A stretch of 64,000 bases of DNA from Xanthostigma xanthostigma (lineage: Eukaryota > Arthropoda > Insecta > Raphidioptera > Raphidiidae), in NCBI GenBank assembly GCA_963575645.1, contig OY754473.1, positions 124,001 to 188,000 on the forward strand. The letters run 5' to 3'. The position numbers and the translations under genes are program-made. Shown here piece by piece: positions 31,378 to 42,300 of this stretch (position 1 is its first letter; the number at the start of each line of letters is the position of its first letter). The notes beneath the pieces were generated by a model that was given only the letters and a program-made list of their open reading frames with translations, did no database searches and was not told where the DNA came from.

Positions 31378-31748
31378 CTGAAACAAATAAAAAAATTATA
31401 GTTTAAAAATGCAAAATATCACGATGTTATGAGTAGCGCACTAAAAAGTTAAAAATAAAAAAATCTCTTTTATAGCTGTACAAATCAACAGAAAATCGAG
31501 GTGAACAGTCCTACCAACAAACTGCCCCTTCCTTTATTCCCCATGCATATCTCTGTTTTATTGTGCACCTATAAAATATTTGGCCTTTAAATTTGTAATT
31601 AAATTTAGACATCCCGCGTTTTTAAATTGATTTATCAGTTTGGGGACAAAAATATATTTTATAACTGTACAAGTTAACAGAAAACTGGGATATATGCATG
31701 TGTTAATAAAAAGAGCAGTTTGTTAGTTACTTTACTAAAACGTGTATC

Positions 31749-32937
31749 CCATCAAAAAAAAATGTAAAAATTGCCAAGTCTCGCAACGCAGTTCTTCCGC
31801 TACAAAAAGTTGTGAGATCTCATGTGAAACCAAGTCAGTTATTTTAGTTAGTGGCTATGGAAGCACCTGTCCTGTTATAAATTGTTACCTAATCAATTGT
31901 CTATCAACATTTATAGTGACCGGATCAATATTATATAATAATTATAATGACTTGGCAATTACACGGCACCATATTCTACTAATTAAAATACTTTATTCTT
32001 AAGTGCACTGTTTAGATTTACTTAGTAATCGAAATTGTAGATTATTCTTTCATAATTATGGTGCCGTGCAATTGCCAAGTCATTATAATTATTATAGAAA
32101 TAAAGATGTCTAGTAATTAATACGGTCACTATAAATGTCGATTGGCAATTGATTAGATTAGATTAGATTTATTTGGGGTGCTAAGACACTTAATGTCTCA
32201 CAAAAACTGCGACCTAAAAGAGCTTTTGTGCATCCCCTAATAAATAGTAGTACTATTCCCAGTCTGGTAGAATGTTTTTTATGAACCTTATTACCTTACT
32301 GGGGGCTGCCCTACATATGCCCTCAGGCTTTGGAAAAGGCCTGTTAAGATATGGCAGCCTTTTGAAGAGCACTGCTTCACATTCACATAGGATGTGTTCA
32401 GCAGTTTCTTTTGCTTCTTAACAGGAGCGACAGTTGTCATCTTGGGCTTTACCCATTTTTGGGAGATGTTATCTCAGAGGGCAGTGGCCTGTAAGGAGTC
32501 CTGTCAGTATTCTCAGTTCTACTTTGCTGAGCATAAGGAGCTTTTTAGTCCTTTTCGTATTGTGCGAGATAAAAGTCCTAAGGTAGACTTCCAACGAGAG
32601 GCCTTCTTTTCGTCCTCCCATTTGCGAACCTCTAACTTGACATGGCTCTTAGAAAGGTTCAGGGCCTATAAAAGTTTTAGTTCCTCCTTCTTTTGCGAGG
32701 GAGTCTGCTATCTCATTGCATTCGATGCCTGTATGCCCCGGAACCCACATTAGGGTTACTCTGTTGTGGCAATTGACAAAGTAACAATTTATAACAAAGC
32801 TATTGGACATGACGTGCTTCCATAGACACTAACTAAAATAACTGACTTGGTTTTACATGACATCTCACAACTTTTTGTAGCGGAAGAACTGCGTTGCGAA
32901 ACTTGGCATTTTTTACATTTTATGTTTTTGATAGGAA
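31749..32937. mobile_element. Foldback element interrupted by a LINE
   Basis: The left arm 31749-31971 ('aattgccaagtctcgcaacg', 'tgtgagatctcatgtgaaac', 'catttatagtgaccg') pairs with 32068-32152 continued at 32767-32937. The two parts of the right arm join perfectly once the LINE at 32153-32766 is left out. Arms are about 220 bp, with a loop near 31972-32067. It lies in the intron between receptor B exons 2 and 3. Confidence 0.75.
32153..32766 (-). pseudogene. 5'-truncated LINE, RNase H and C-terminal zinc-knuckle end
   Basis: Read on the minus strand it encodes VTLMWVPGHTGIECNEIADS, the last motif of a LINE ribonuclease H domain. In other frames it then gives LTGLLTGHCPLR and DNCRSC...EAKETAEHILCEC, the Cys-Cys-His-Cys knuckle typical of I/LOA-type retrotransposons. 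Several frameshifts separate these parts. It ends in (TAATC)n, read on the minus strand at 32170-32153, and is flanked by a perfect 10-bp duplication, TGGCAATTGA, at 32143-32152 and 32767-32776. A clear dead-on-arrival insertion. Confidence 0.85.
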
Positions 32938-33554
32938 CTCATTTCTTTTTGTAGATCATCCTCCTTTTTTTCGGGTAATATAATATCTTATCCGTCAACT
33001 ACTGATTTTCTTAAAGGCCACTCCCTGTCTCTATTGATTTTTTAAATTATGAAATTTCGAAATTTTTTATGTTTTCCTTCTTTTATAGGCTAAAGGCTAA
33101 CTAAAATTCAAAATTTTAAGTTAGTGAGACTGCTAGAAGCCCCTTAGAATTTTGATGATCGGTGAGTGTGTCAGTGACAAAATTAAAGAACTTTAACTAG
33201 GAATAAGTCGTAAACTACAAGTAAGTAAATTGGCAATATAGTCAGTTATAGTTCACAAAAAATTACAACTTCTTGCTTTATCCACAATGAAGTTACACAG
33301 GGGTCAAAAGTTCCGTGAGTCGCTTCGAGAAAAGGATGGTATGGCAGTGAACTGGATCTCTCTAAAATTTGTTTTTTTTTTTCTTCAAAAAACGCGTGTA
33401 GTCACCGTCTAAGGTCATTTTCACATCAAATTTTCTGACAATTCTTTCTGAAACCTAGCATTAGAGTGGTCGATGAAACCGCAAGGGTTATTAATATGGT
33501 AAAACGCCTGAAAATTAATATAATTATTAATTAATTGATAATTAGAATTCTTAC

Positions 33555-33732
33555 CAAGAATGTTAAAAGCTTTGTCCGATGAACTGTTATCTTGAGTATT
33601 TCTGACAGTTTTCTTTGATTTTCTGATATTTCTGACCATAAAGGTACATAAGACCGCTATCAGAATAAATGGAGTTATATAAAAACATAAATAGTACACG
33701 AATAGAAGTATGATATATATTCTTGACGTGCC
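33555..33732 (-). CDS. Receptor B, exon with TM5 and third intracellular loop
   Basis: The 178-bp exon has acceptor tttatttttag|GGCACG and donor CTTG|GTAAGA. It encodes GTSRIYIILLFVYYLCFYIT leading through TM5 and a third loop NIRKSKKTVRNTQDNSSSDK identical to that of A. The acceptor tract is stronger than in A. The frame is intact. Confidence 0.8.
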
Positions 33733-35295
33733 CTAAAAATAAAGGTTTTCAATTAAAAATTTTATTTCGCTGTTAAACCCGGTAATAATTTTTACGTTTA
33801 GTGGACATAAAATTAACATTTTAAAGGATGCGAAATCGACAGCTTTTGAATGTCGTCGTGAGAGCTCTCATAACATTTACTAGTAATAATTATTTTTTGG
33901 AAGAACGCTTATTTTGAATAGCAACTCTTAATTTCTCTCTCAGCTTAAAGTTTTACAATTTTTTTGAAAATTTAAAAATTAGATAAATAGGTCCTATAAA
34001 CATATTTTTAAAAATGCTTCCTAAAAGAGATACAGGCGAAAAAATAACAGAGTTTAGTTTTCAAATAATATTAAGTTTTACAATGAATTTTTTCTTAGTT
34101 TTCTACAAAACATATCTACTTTGCGAAACAAAATAATAGCTAAAAATAGTGTTTTTAAAAAAACAGCTTTTTTTAGTTGGTTTATGGCCAAATAAAAACA
34201 TTCTAAAAGATAATTACATTGCGACCTTCAAATAACTGGTTTCGCGTATCCAATTATGATAAAAATGATTCTTATTATGAATGTCCGCGTATCTAATTTA
34301 AAGTCCCTAACGTTTTTAAAAAACAATACGTTTTACGGCTTGTCTACATTTATAAATATATGTTGAGTGTTTTTCAAGTTGAATCAAAATAGTTTGCGAG
34401 AAACCTTCATAAAAATATTATTTTCAACACTTTCGCAGAGGAGAGAGTGGCAAATTTTGAAAATACGCAACTCTACAAATACTACAGTAAAAATTTAATC
34501 TGAATATGTTCAAAATAAAAATTTTCATTTTCGGTACTGTTTATTTTGGCAAATAGGACTTATAAGTAGGTACAGGCGGCTACCTCGCTAAATTTTTGCA
34601 TACGCTTTTAGGCCCCTCTCAGTGTCCCAAATGCTCAAAAGAGTGGGAGAATCGTTTCGCGATAGAAGTATAATTGACCTGCATCAGAATAAAAGTGAAA
34701 CGCTACCCCATCTTCGACTTCAACCGGCAGTTGAGAGGAAAGAGTGGGAGAATAGTTTCGCACCAGAGAGGCATTTGGCCTGCGTCAGACAAATAGTGAA
34801 ATGCATCCCGTTCTCCAACTTCCGACTTCAGCCGGAAGTTGAAAAGAAAGAGTGGGAGAATCGTTTCTTCTCTCTCTATCAAGCGTCATGCGCACTCTAT
34901 ACGCATGCGTACTGTGTGTATACGTAGCCGTTCCTCTAAGCACGATAACAAATCCACACAACCATTTCCTAATCCTAAAATGATAAAATCATCAACAAAT
35001 GATCGAACCTGACAAGTTTCACTTTTAACGCGCGAAAATCTTACGCATACTGATTTTTTTTAAATAGGTAAAAGCTAGGGGAATAACCAAATAATAAATA
35101 ATTTTAATTTGCATCGCATATGGAAATTCCTGAAGCTGTTGCATTTTTGTGGGGTTTTTTTTTATATTAAAATGCAATGTAAATATTTATTAATGAAACT
35201 TTTTAAAAGTCATCTCGAAACGCCTTGAACTCTTTGGGGAAATATTTTTGCACGGTGTATTTTAATTAAAGAAAAAATATCGATTCAATACGTAC
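33733..35295. other. Intron 1 of receptor B
   Basis: Mostly AT-rich DNA. Bases 35160-35290 align with 16740-16865 of unit A just after the exon donor, with neither copy keeping a conserved frame there, so they are probably intronic. No exon carrying an ECL2 cysteine could be recognised. The minisatellite at 34638-34870 lies here. Confidence 0.5.
34638..34870 (+). repeat. Minisatellite of about 105 bp, just over two units
   Basis: The block 'aaagagtgggagaatcgttt' recurs at about 34638, 34740 and 34849, with 'cgacttcarccgg' repeated in each unit. The two full units give an open frame of 101 codons by chance (repeat length near a multiple of three). No known motif. Confidence 0.7.
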
Positions 35296-35886
35296 AAATC
35301 TCGCTTTATTCAAATAAAATGACAAATTCGTACAAATAGCCACAATCCAAATAGCGACAATCAATAGAATAACTCTTTTCTTCTGAGTTGACAAATGCTT
35401 GCCGTAAAACGGATGGCAGATGGCTAGATATCGCTCTATCGTAAACAGAGTTACAATCAACGAAGACGAATCCATTCCCAAATCTTCTGAGTACCATAAA
35501 TATGTTAATTTGCCGCATGGAATACAAAATCCAGGATATTCCGGAGAACACCAAAGCACCGATATCAGTACCACTGGATAACATGTGACATACAATAAAT
35601 CAGAGATCGCCAAACTGAACAGATAGAAGTTGGTTGTGGTGTGCATTGACTTGTTTATAATTATGATGAGGAGCACACAAATATTTTCGAAAACGCCACA
35701 TATTAATATCAAGAATAATATTGTTGTCACAGGAATCACCAGCCAGAAAACGTCGTGAAAGACGTATTCATAGTATCCGCAGTAATTGGCTGAGGTTACG
35801 TTGCCGTCGGTAGGAATCGTCACATTTAGTATCCATTCATCAATAAGGCTGGTGGTGGTCTCAATTATCTCCGTTGTATCATTCAT
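35296..35886 (-). CDS. Receptor B, first coding exon (N-terminus to TM4), class A neuropeptide-type GPCR
   Basis: The ATG at 35886 again follows an acceptor (gtttcag at 35902-35900), so a non-coding first exon is likely. Its 197 residues begin MNDTTEIIETTTSLIDEW, with two Asn-Val-Thr glycosylation sites. They include NFYLFSLAISDLLYV (TM2), SLIVTLFTIERYLAICHPF (TM3 end, ERY) and VAIWIVAIC (TM4), and end AGATTT|GTACGT in phase 0, as in A. The N-terminus has seven more residues than in A, mostly around the second glycosylation site. The ligand-side half has changed more than the membrane core. The nearest resemblance is to pyrokinin/neuromedin-U-type receptors; the ligand is unknown. Confidence 0.85.
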
Positions 35887-35935
35887 TGTTTATGTTTATC
35901 TGAAACAATGTCATTGTTAGAACACAACCTCAAAT

Positions 35936-36699
35936 AAATAAATGAAAAAGATACACCTTTGCGCTGTCCGCAACTATTCACAATCTAAACAAGTAGTTCT
36001 CAAACTATTTTGGCCCACGGACCCTCTTTTATAGTCAAAACTTTTCCACGGACTCTGGGTAAAAAAATACACAAATGCATAATAGAAATTGTTAGTAGAA
36101 TTTTTGTTCCAATACTTAAAAAATCGTGTTTATCAACACAAAAATGATGTAAAGAAATCCTTAGGAAAACCATGTGACATTAATTATCATTCAGCACTGG
36201 TTCATCACTCCATCTCAAATGATCACAATTTTAACTTTAATGAAAAAAAATACTACATAAAGAAGTGAATTTACAAAAAAGACTTTTTTTGGAGATGTGT
36301 TACATCAAAAAAACTTCAAACACTGTCAATAAGAGAACGGACATAGATGGGTTAAATAACATTTATGGCAATATAATTAATTAACAAAATTTAACAAATT
36401 CTAACTTGTAAACAAAATGCAGTTTGTATAGAGATAGCCTTTCTTATACATCAGTACAATATTATTTGCACAATTGACAGAACAATTTTATAAGAAAACT
36501 GTTTTATGATAATTTTAAATTTAAAAATTTGTCGAGATTCATAATAAATGATCATTTATATTAGAATTATTTTTACAATTTACCATCTTAACTTGCATTG
36601 AGGTATGTTATAGTTTTTAGTATTATCTAATATCTATCTATCTATAATGTTTATAATGTAAGTTAGAAATTATAATAATATATGTAACGAATATTATAC
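35936..36699. other. Intergenic DNA with an hAT-like end
   Basis: At 35995-36060 'gtagttctcaaactattttg' and 'gcccacggaccc' resemble common hAT termini (TAGTGGTTCTCAAACT-type). The matching right end was not found. The rest is AT-rich without frames. Confidence 0.35.
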
Positions 36700-36810
36700 A
36701 TGTTCATAGGCCCTGATGATGAAAATATATTTTTCGAAACGTTGGCCACAAGCGATACACTGGTAAAGCTTATTTTCAATTGTTCCTCAACCAAATAAAT
36801 CTCCTTCAAT
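36700..36810. repeat. 'gttggccacaagcgat' repeat, copy reversed at 59660-59790
   Basis: The sequence 'tttttcgaaacgttggccac', 'gataaagct/ggtaaagctta' and 'gttcctcaaccaaataaa' matches 59660-59790 in reverse and the core of the nested foldback at 29565-29795. The origin is unknown. Confidence 0.65.
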
Positions 36811-37217
36811 AATAGAAATTATTAATAAAAATTGCAGGATTGTGGACAAAAAGTTCTTTATTCAGTGTACGACGTTTCGTCTATAAATTTAGACTTTTTC
36901 AAGTACAAATGTGAAAATTTAAAACAATAATTATGAAAATAAACATTAATTACTAACCATATAACTAATATATGCATAATAGAAAAATTAAAAATCTAAC
37001 TTTGATGCTCAAATTTTTGCCTGCGCAAATTTTGAAGAATCATCGAAAGGAAGTGAGGTCACTTGGAGCCACAAATTTTTTTCTTGTTTCGGGCCACCGA
37101 ATCAACCATTCCGTCAAGCTTCAACTTCAAATTCTTTTTTTTTATTTTATAGTTTTTTTTTTCGTTTTTTGAAAGGATTTTTAAAGCCGTTGCAGGAGGT
37201 AAATTGGCAGTAAATAT

Positions 37218-37565
37218 TTTTATTCAACACGCGTGAGTAATATGTAATTTCGGGGCCCTGCTAAACTCGGGAGAAATAATAAATTACTTCATGTTGACGC
37301 GTAGAGTGTAATAATGAATTTTCTGGACCAATAGAAACTCAGTAGCAAGCCCAAGCGCGAAATAATGAAAAAAAACTGCACGCAGCTTCTGGACCAATAG
37401 GAACGTGGTAGGCGGTATTGTATATATGAAAACAGCATCGCAATTCAGCGAAAGTCATGGCAATCTTATTCCACTCTCGTGTTACCGCACTCGCTAAGCT
37501 CGTGCGGCAAATTTCACGCTCATGGAATCTTCTCCTTCTCTCACTAGTCGCACAATATACTATTA
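37218..37565. mobile_element. Compound MITE, deleted copy
   Basis: It has the left end 'tttattcaacacgcgtgagt' of the element complete at 58436-58811, but its right terminal repeat is missing. It is fused directly to the small MITE also seen at 26088-26205 and 58845-58945 ('cgcactcgctaagctcgtgc'). 'ctggaccaatag' occurs twice inside. Non-coding. Confidence 0.65.
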
Positions 37566-37857
37566 TCTACCAAAAGGATGTTTTATTTTCCAACATCTCA
37601 ACTTTGATTTCAAAACTACAAAATGACACCGGTTTTTCAAATGCGTTGCACTTCCTCTTAATGAAAAGCCGGAAGCATCTGTTCTATCTGGTTTAACAAG
37701 TTTTTTTTTCTTTCTAAACGCGTAATTAACATTCTCGACATACATTCAGCATAATATGGGTTGAGAAGAACGTACATCGCATATAAGATGCATAGTGCGG
37801 ATGCATTTTTTCGTGAATCTTGACGCATTCGCTATAGCGCAATGAAAGGCATGCCTT

Positions 37858-39176
37858 GTAGACCAAGATCCCAGATTCACCAGACCTACATTATTTCAGT
37901 ACGGCTAAGGTTTTATCAGTAAATGTACAATATTTAGTTAAAAACCTATGCAAATTTGCTAGTTTGAAAATGGGAGCTTTTTAGAGATAACAGGTTCTTA
38001 TAGTACATAAAATATTTTTAACAAAAAAATTGAACCGACTTCACACTAAAAAGTAAAAAATAATTGCGTATTGAAATTTTTTGGAGTCGGTGTCATATCG
38101 GAATTCGAAAGTAGCAATTTAAATCTTACATGTCTGTAGTTCTCGGAATAGATTTCATTTTGGCTGACACCGACTCCAAAACATTTCAATACGCAATTAT
38201 TTTTTACTTTTTAGTGCATATTTTGAAGTCGGTTCAATTTTTTTGTTAAAAATATTTTATTTTTCTCTTTTTAGTGTTAAATAAAGTATGGCAATGGGTA
38301 GGCCAAGACGTATGCGTGCCTTTGAAATTTGAGAGTTTCCCTTGATTTCTCCGGATTCCACCATCAGATCCTTACTTGGTTCCGATGGGACCACCTCGGA
38401 AGTGCACTCTTTCGAATAAAAAAAAAAGAATTTTGAAAATCGGTCCATAATCGGTGAACATACATTAAAAAAAAAAGAAAAAATATATACAGTCGAACAT
38501 AGAACCTCTTCCTTTTTTGAAGTCGGTTAAATAAAACAAGTGCTTACGCACGAGCGCAATGATATTATGCATGCCTATGAGTGCGAGTGAGAGCATCATA
38601 TGATTTTTTTTGACAGCTTCATGAAATATGTAGGTTGTTTATTTGTTTCCATAGAGTTTTTCTCTCTTAAACTCATACAAATAAAAAACCTACATTTCAT
38701 GAAGCTGTCAAAAAAAAAATCATCTAACGTTCTCACTCGCACTCATATGCATGTATAATACCATTGCGTACGTAGGTAAGCACGTGTTTTATGTACCTTT
38801 ATAACCCATAGAGATATTATACTAGAGTACGCGAGTGAGCCGTAAAAGTGTCTGCAATTCAGAGAGAGAAAAGTTTCTTATCTCTGTGGTAACTAATGAT
38901 ATAAAACAATGTTGATTTGAGTAAACATATATCTGGTTTTCTGGACCCGTCGCATCGTCCTCTCTCTCAACTGAAGACACTTTCACTTATGGCAAGCATA
39001 CGAACTAGCGAACTCTAGTTACTTATATCTCTATGTTAAAACCTGTTTTCTCTAAAAGACCCCCGCTTTTAAGCTAGCAAATTGGCATACGTTTTTAACT
39101 AAATATTATACATTTTCTGATAAAATCAATGTAGTACTGAAATGACGTAGGTCTGGCGGATCTGGGATCTTGTTAT
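37858..39176. mobile_element. Nested foldback cluster
   Basis: The outer arms 37858-37995 and 39044-39176 are inverted ('gaccaagatcccagattc', 'ctagcaaattggcatacg'). Inside them lie a second inverted pair (38006-38095 with 38163-38262, around 'aattgcgtattgaa'), a third (38530-38640 with 38680-38800, around 'catgaaatatgtagg'), and the MITE at 38815-39035. Each is a separate foldback, so this is several insertions within one another. No coding frame. Confidence 0.7.
38815..39035. mobile_element. MITE with ACTAGAGTACG ends, copy 2
   Basis: It is the reverse of 25440-25675, with ends 'actagagtacgcgagtgagc' and the complement 'cgaactctagttacttat'. It is the innermost insertion on the right side of the nested foldback. 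Confidence 0.65.
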
Positions 39177-40034
39177 ATTACGGTCGATGTGATGTGTTCT
39201 TTTGTGACGTGTCACTCAGTTGTTGTTAATACTGTTTTGTATAAAATTATCATAAATAATTATAGTACAGTATGTAAACGCGTAATTAATTGTAAGAACT
39301 AAATAAAGTTCTTACTAGAAATAAATAAAACACAAGCTTGAACTTTAAAGATTCGTAATTGATGTTTTCTCAAGAGTCGTTAGTTATCAATTAAATTTTT
39401 TCCAAATAATAACAACCTTCAGTTTTCCAGCGTAGCTAAGGAAAACTAATATTGACAAAAATACAAAAAAGAGAAAGAGAGTTAATGTAACAAAGCTTGC
39501 TACAGTAATAATATTATGCGCCTATGCAAAATTGGCAATTAGGCAATAAGTTTCGTTTTTATAGTAAAGAATCGTCGTTATTTCCAACTAATGCATTAGA
39601 AAGTTTTCGTTCATATTTTTTTTTTCTTTTAAAAATACAAAATTACACACAGCGTTCCATTAAAAAAGTCATTTTTATGAAAAAATCAAAAACGTAATGC
39701 TGAATTATTTTTTACCAAAATATACTACAAAAATGCCCATTTGACCAAAATGGTAACTCCAATATTAAACACTGACTTAGTTTCGAACATCCATCAAATG
39801 TACCAAAACGCCACTCCTCATTTTCAAAGCCTAATTATGAATTTCAGGAAAATACGTTCAACAAAAATGTTCATTTTTTTATATTAATTATTGTATGCTA
39901 CGTTTAGCGGGAATTTCCGTCTTCTTTAAAATATTGCAAAAAAAAATTGTACTAATTGTAATAATAATACAGTAGACCAGGTTATAAAAAATATAAGAAC
40001 TTACAACTAAGAAGCAAAAGAAAAGCTGTTTATT
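39177..40034. other. AT-rich DNA without a recognised gene
   Basis: I see no motif-bearing frame and no terminal repeats. The sequence just before 40035 could be degraded LINE sequence. Confidence 0.4.
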
Positions 40035-40422
40035 AGAGTGATTGCGGCATACAAACAGTGTCAACGGAAGCACTACTGGGTGTGGTGGGAGTTCCCTCCA
40101 TTGATCTGCTGCTGGTGCAGGAAAGATGTGAAATACACAGAAGAGGACCGGAAACCAGAAAGCAGAAGAGAAAGAAACTGTACGATAGACGGCAACTTAA
40201 GTGGGAAACGACAACACTAGGCGCCTGGACAAAAAGACTGATCCCTGACGTTAAAAACTGGATAGAGAAAGGAGCCACGCAAATCAATCACTATTATTAA
40301 TACAGCGCAATTTTTAACAGGGCGTGGATGTTTCGGTAGCTACCTAAAAAGGATACGACATCTGCAAATACTCCATGACTGAGAAGGACACAGTAGAACA
40401 TAATATATATTATATACTTAAA
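40035..40422 (+). pseudogene. R1-type LINE ORF2 C-terminus, part 1 (before Helitron 2)
   Basis: With shifts between frames it reads VSTEALLGVVGVPSIDLLL, then TLGAWTKRLIPDVKNWI, then FLTGRGCFGSYLKR and CKYSMTEKDTVEHNIYY. This is the usual order at the end of R1-clade reverse transcriptases: the post-RT region, the RLIPD motif, the TGHGCF-like motif and the start of the Cys-Cys-His-Cys knuckle, in which the second cysteine is serine. It is interrupted at 40422 by Helitron 2 and continues at 41160. Confidence 0.75.
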
Positions 40423-41159
40423 CTAACGGTCCCGTCCGGTTTCACCCGGGTGCAAAAGAACGAATAGGGAAGGGACATGAGTACGCACACTCATCTTAGT
40501 TTACCGAGATGAATGTTGTGTCCAAATTTCATGATGATCCGAGTTACCGTTCAAAAGTTTTTGTCGATAAAAAGCAGTATTTATACTTTGTTTTGAGTAA
40601 TAAATTTCTTTTAAGTCATAAATTACGGTAAATTAATAAATATTTAATTGAAAACACTGTAGGATAATTATTTTTATATAGGTACTTATAACTATAACAG
40701 TTTTCAAATGAGCTTTAAATTACATTTATTTAATTTTAATTAGTCGTAAATAAAATTGAAATAAATTTAAATGTAAGCCTTACAAGAAAGAAATGTAGAA
40801 AATAAAAAAAATTAAAAATATATTCGCCCAACGTGGGGCACGAACCCACGACCCTGATATTAACAGACGCATGTCCTACCGACTGACCCAGCCGGGCTTG
40901 TGGATGTACGACTAAATATTGATATATGTAGTTACGGAATTTCACCTGAATAGAAGCTATTTTTGAAATACATTTTGCAACATTTTTCATTGATGCTCCG
41001 CTTCTATTAGTCGTAGCGTGATATATAGCCTATAGCCTTCCTCGATAAATAAGCTATCCAACAAAAAAATTTGTTTTCAATTTGAACTAGTAGTTCCTGA
41101 GATAAGCGCATTAAACCAAACAAACAAACAAACTCTTCAGCTTTATATATTAGTATAGA
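40423..41159 (-). mobile_element. Helitron 2 (complete, tRNA-bearing), inserted in the R1-type LINE
   Basis: On the minus strand it starts A|TCTATACTAATATATAAAGC at 41159 and ends TTAG|T at 40423, 737 bp. The interior matches Helitron 1 (23204-23937) throughout, including the terminal hairpin and the block around 'aacggtaactcggatcatca'. The 3' tetranucleotide is TTAG instead of CTAG. It carries the best-preserved tRNA-Lys-like sequence of the three. Confidence 0.85.
40824..40897 (-). pseudogene. tRNA-Lys-like sequence inside Helitron 2
   Basis: The acceptor strands GCCCGGC and GTTGGGC pair fully (two G-U), and the T arm GTGGG-TTCGTGC-CCCAC is perfect. The anticodon arm is damaged: three of five stem pairs are lost, and the loop reads CTGTTAA, so the anticodon position is GTT rather than CTT. 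It is a decayed tRNA-Lys derivative. Confidence 0.55.
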
Positions 41160-41400
41160 TGCCATAGATGGACTAAAGAGCATTTAGAAATGGCACTCAC
41201 ACTGGGAGAAGAGCTCACGTCCGATAACCTCGCTAGACATGTTAACGAAGTAAAATAGCTGGAGATCCAGGATAACATTACACAAATAATGAGGCAGAAT
41301 TTTCATTGCTAATTGGAAGATGCCGCCCATAATGATGACATGCCTAGCGATACCGTGATGGGGCACACGGCGGAGATCGAGAAGGGGTTTTAGTGAGTAT
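41160..41400 (+). pseudogene. R1-type LINE ORF2 C-terminus, part 2 (after Helitron 2)
   Basis: Leaving out the Helitron, the frame runs on without a gap from ...EHNIYYILK into CHRWTKEHLEMALTLGEE and LTSDNLARHVNEVK, then a stop near 41258. The last His and Cys of the zinc knuckle (EH...KCHRW) are thus split by the insertion. The following 140 bases are a degraded 3' portion. Confidence 0.7.
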
Positions 41401-41539
41401 CCTTCGGGAAATCTCACTGCCCCTCGTTTATAATGTACTCACATACAGAAAATCGCCGTTTATAACGAACTAAGTTTCAACATTCTTGGAAAATAAATAG
41501 AATAATAAGTCGTTATGAGAAGTATACCATAATTATCTA

Positions 41540-41830
41540 AAAAAAACACCGTTATAGCATATATCTCTTCTGCGCATTCGCCGATTTTCCCGAAAAACAA
41601 TAGGGCTCTTCATATTTGCATACCAAATATGCTCCCAAAATTTGGTTTCAATCTGTTCATCCGTTTGACCTGCATCGTTCTAACAGACTAACAAACAGAC
41701 GCACAGAGTTTTTCCAAAAATATGTTTTTTGGATTCAGGGGACCTCGAAACAAAAAAATATTGTAAAATTTTGAAATGTGAATTTTGACCTAAACTAGTA
41801 CCATTTCCACTTGTGGGTTGGAATGGTAAA
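41540..41830 (-). repeat. 'gcggattgaaaccaaattt' family, reverse copy
   Basis: It contains the complements of 'gcatgcgcagaagagatat', 'gaagagccctatt' and 'gattgaaaccaaattttggg', as at 45600-45720. Non-coding; it may derive from a longer element. Confidence 0.65.
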
Positions 41831-42300
41831 AAAATAGAAATGCGTAGCAATTAGAAACGATGCACTTAAACTTAATTAGTACGATTGTATTTACCACTGG
41901 CGATTAACATGTTTTGACGTCATAATGTGGAAATAGGACATTCTTACTGATTCACAATGATAGCTAAAAATAATAATTCATTTTATTATTAGTCTTTTTG
42001 CGAAATGTGTGTGGTTTGATATTATAGAAAACGTCATCACTAAAGGCCGGATAATTGCTCGTATTCTTCTCGGGAGAAAAAACTATAACTAATTTGGAAT
42101 GATTTAACCTTATCACTTGGGGGTCGGAAATGCGTCAATTTTTTAATAATAATAATAAAGTTATTATCCTTTTTGTACATGCATAGAGCAGGAGGATTAC
42201 TCACTATACATATAATAAAATAACATTAAAATAATTACTAGACGACAATAATAATATCAATATTAAAACAGTAATATCATCATTAAAAACCATTAAAACA
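41831..42300. other. Spacer with LINE-like 3' sequence
   Basis: At 42045-42090 lies a reversed single unit of the 21.5-kb 54-bp minisatellite. From 42150 the sequence is probably the 3' UTR of the LINE fragment that follows, with an (AAT)n run at 42145-42160. Confidence 0.45.

Larger units (their letters stand above)
25685..35935 (-). repeat. Tandem segmental duplication, unit B (receptor B)
   Basis: It is collinear with 11985-17490. Landmarks in order are the AATAAA pair (25722), 'caatgtgtgaatttttgagc' (25862), 'cagcttagcataccttaaaa' (28810), the hairpin (29992) and the three receptor exons. Insertions relative to A include about 2.7 kb at 26088-28800 and the element 29073-29864, plus the 31.7-32.9 kb foldback. 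Confidence 0.75.

Noticed and set aside
32394-32753. 119-codon plus frame
   Set aside because: It is the antisense of the LINE RNase H and zinc-knuckle region, which is clearly coding-derived on the minus strand.
34622-34927. 101-codon open frame with repeated EWENRF-like words
   Set aside because: It is a 105-bp minisatellite in an intron of receptor B on the opposite strand, open by repeat length.
35995-36060. Complete hAT element
   Set aside because: Only one terminus-like stretch is visible; no partner end or target duplication was found.
40058-40287. Minus-strand frame opposite the R1-type LINE
   Set aside because: It is the shadow of the plus-strand LINE sequence.
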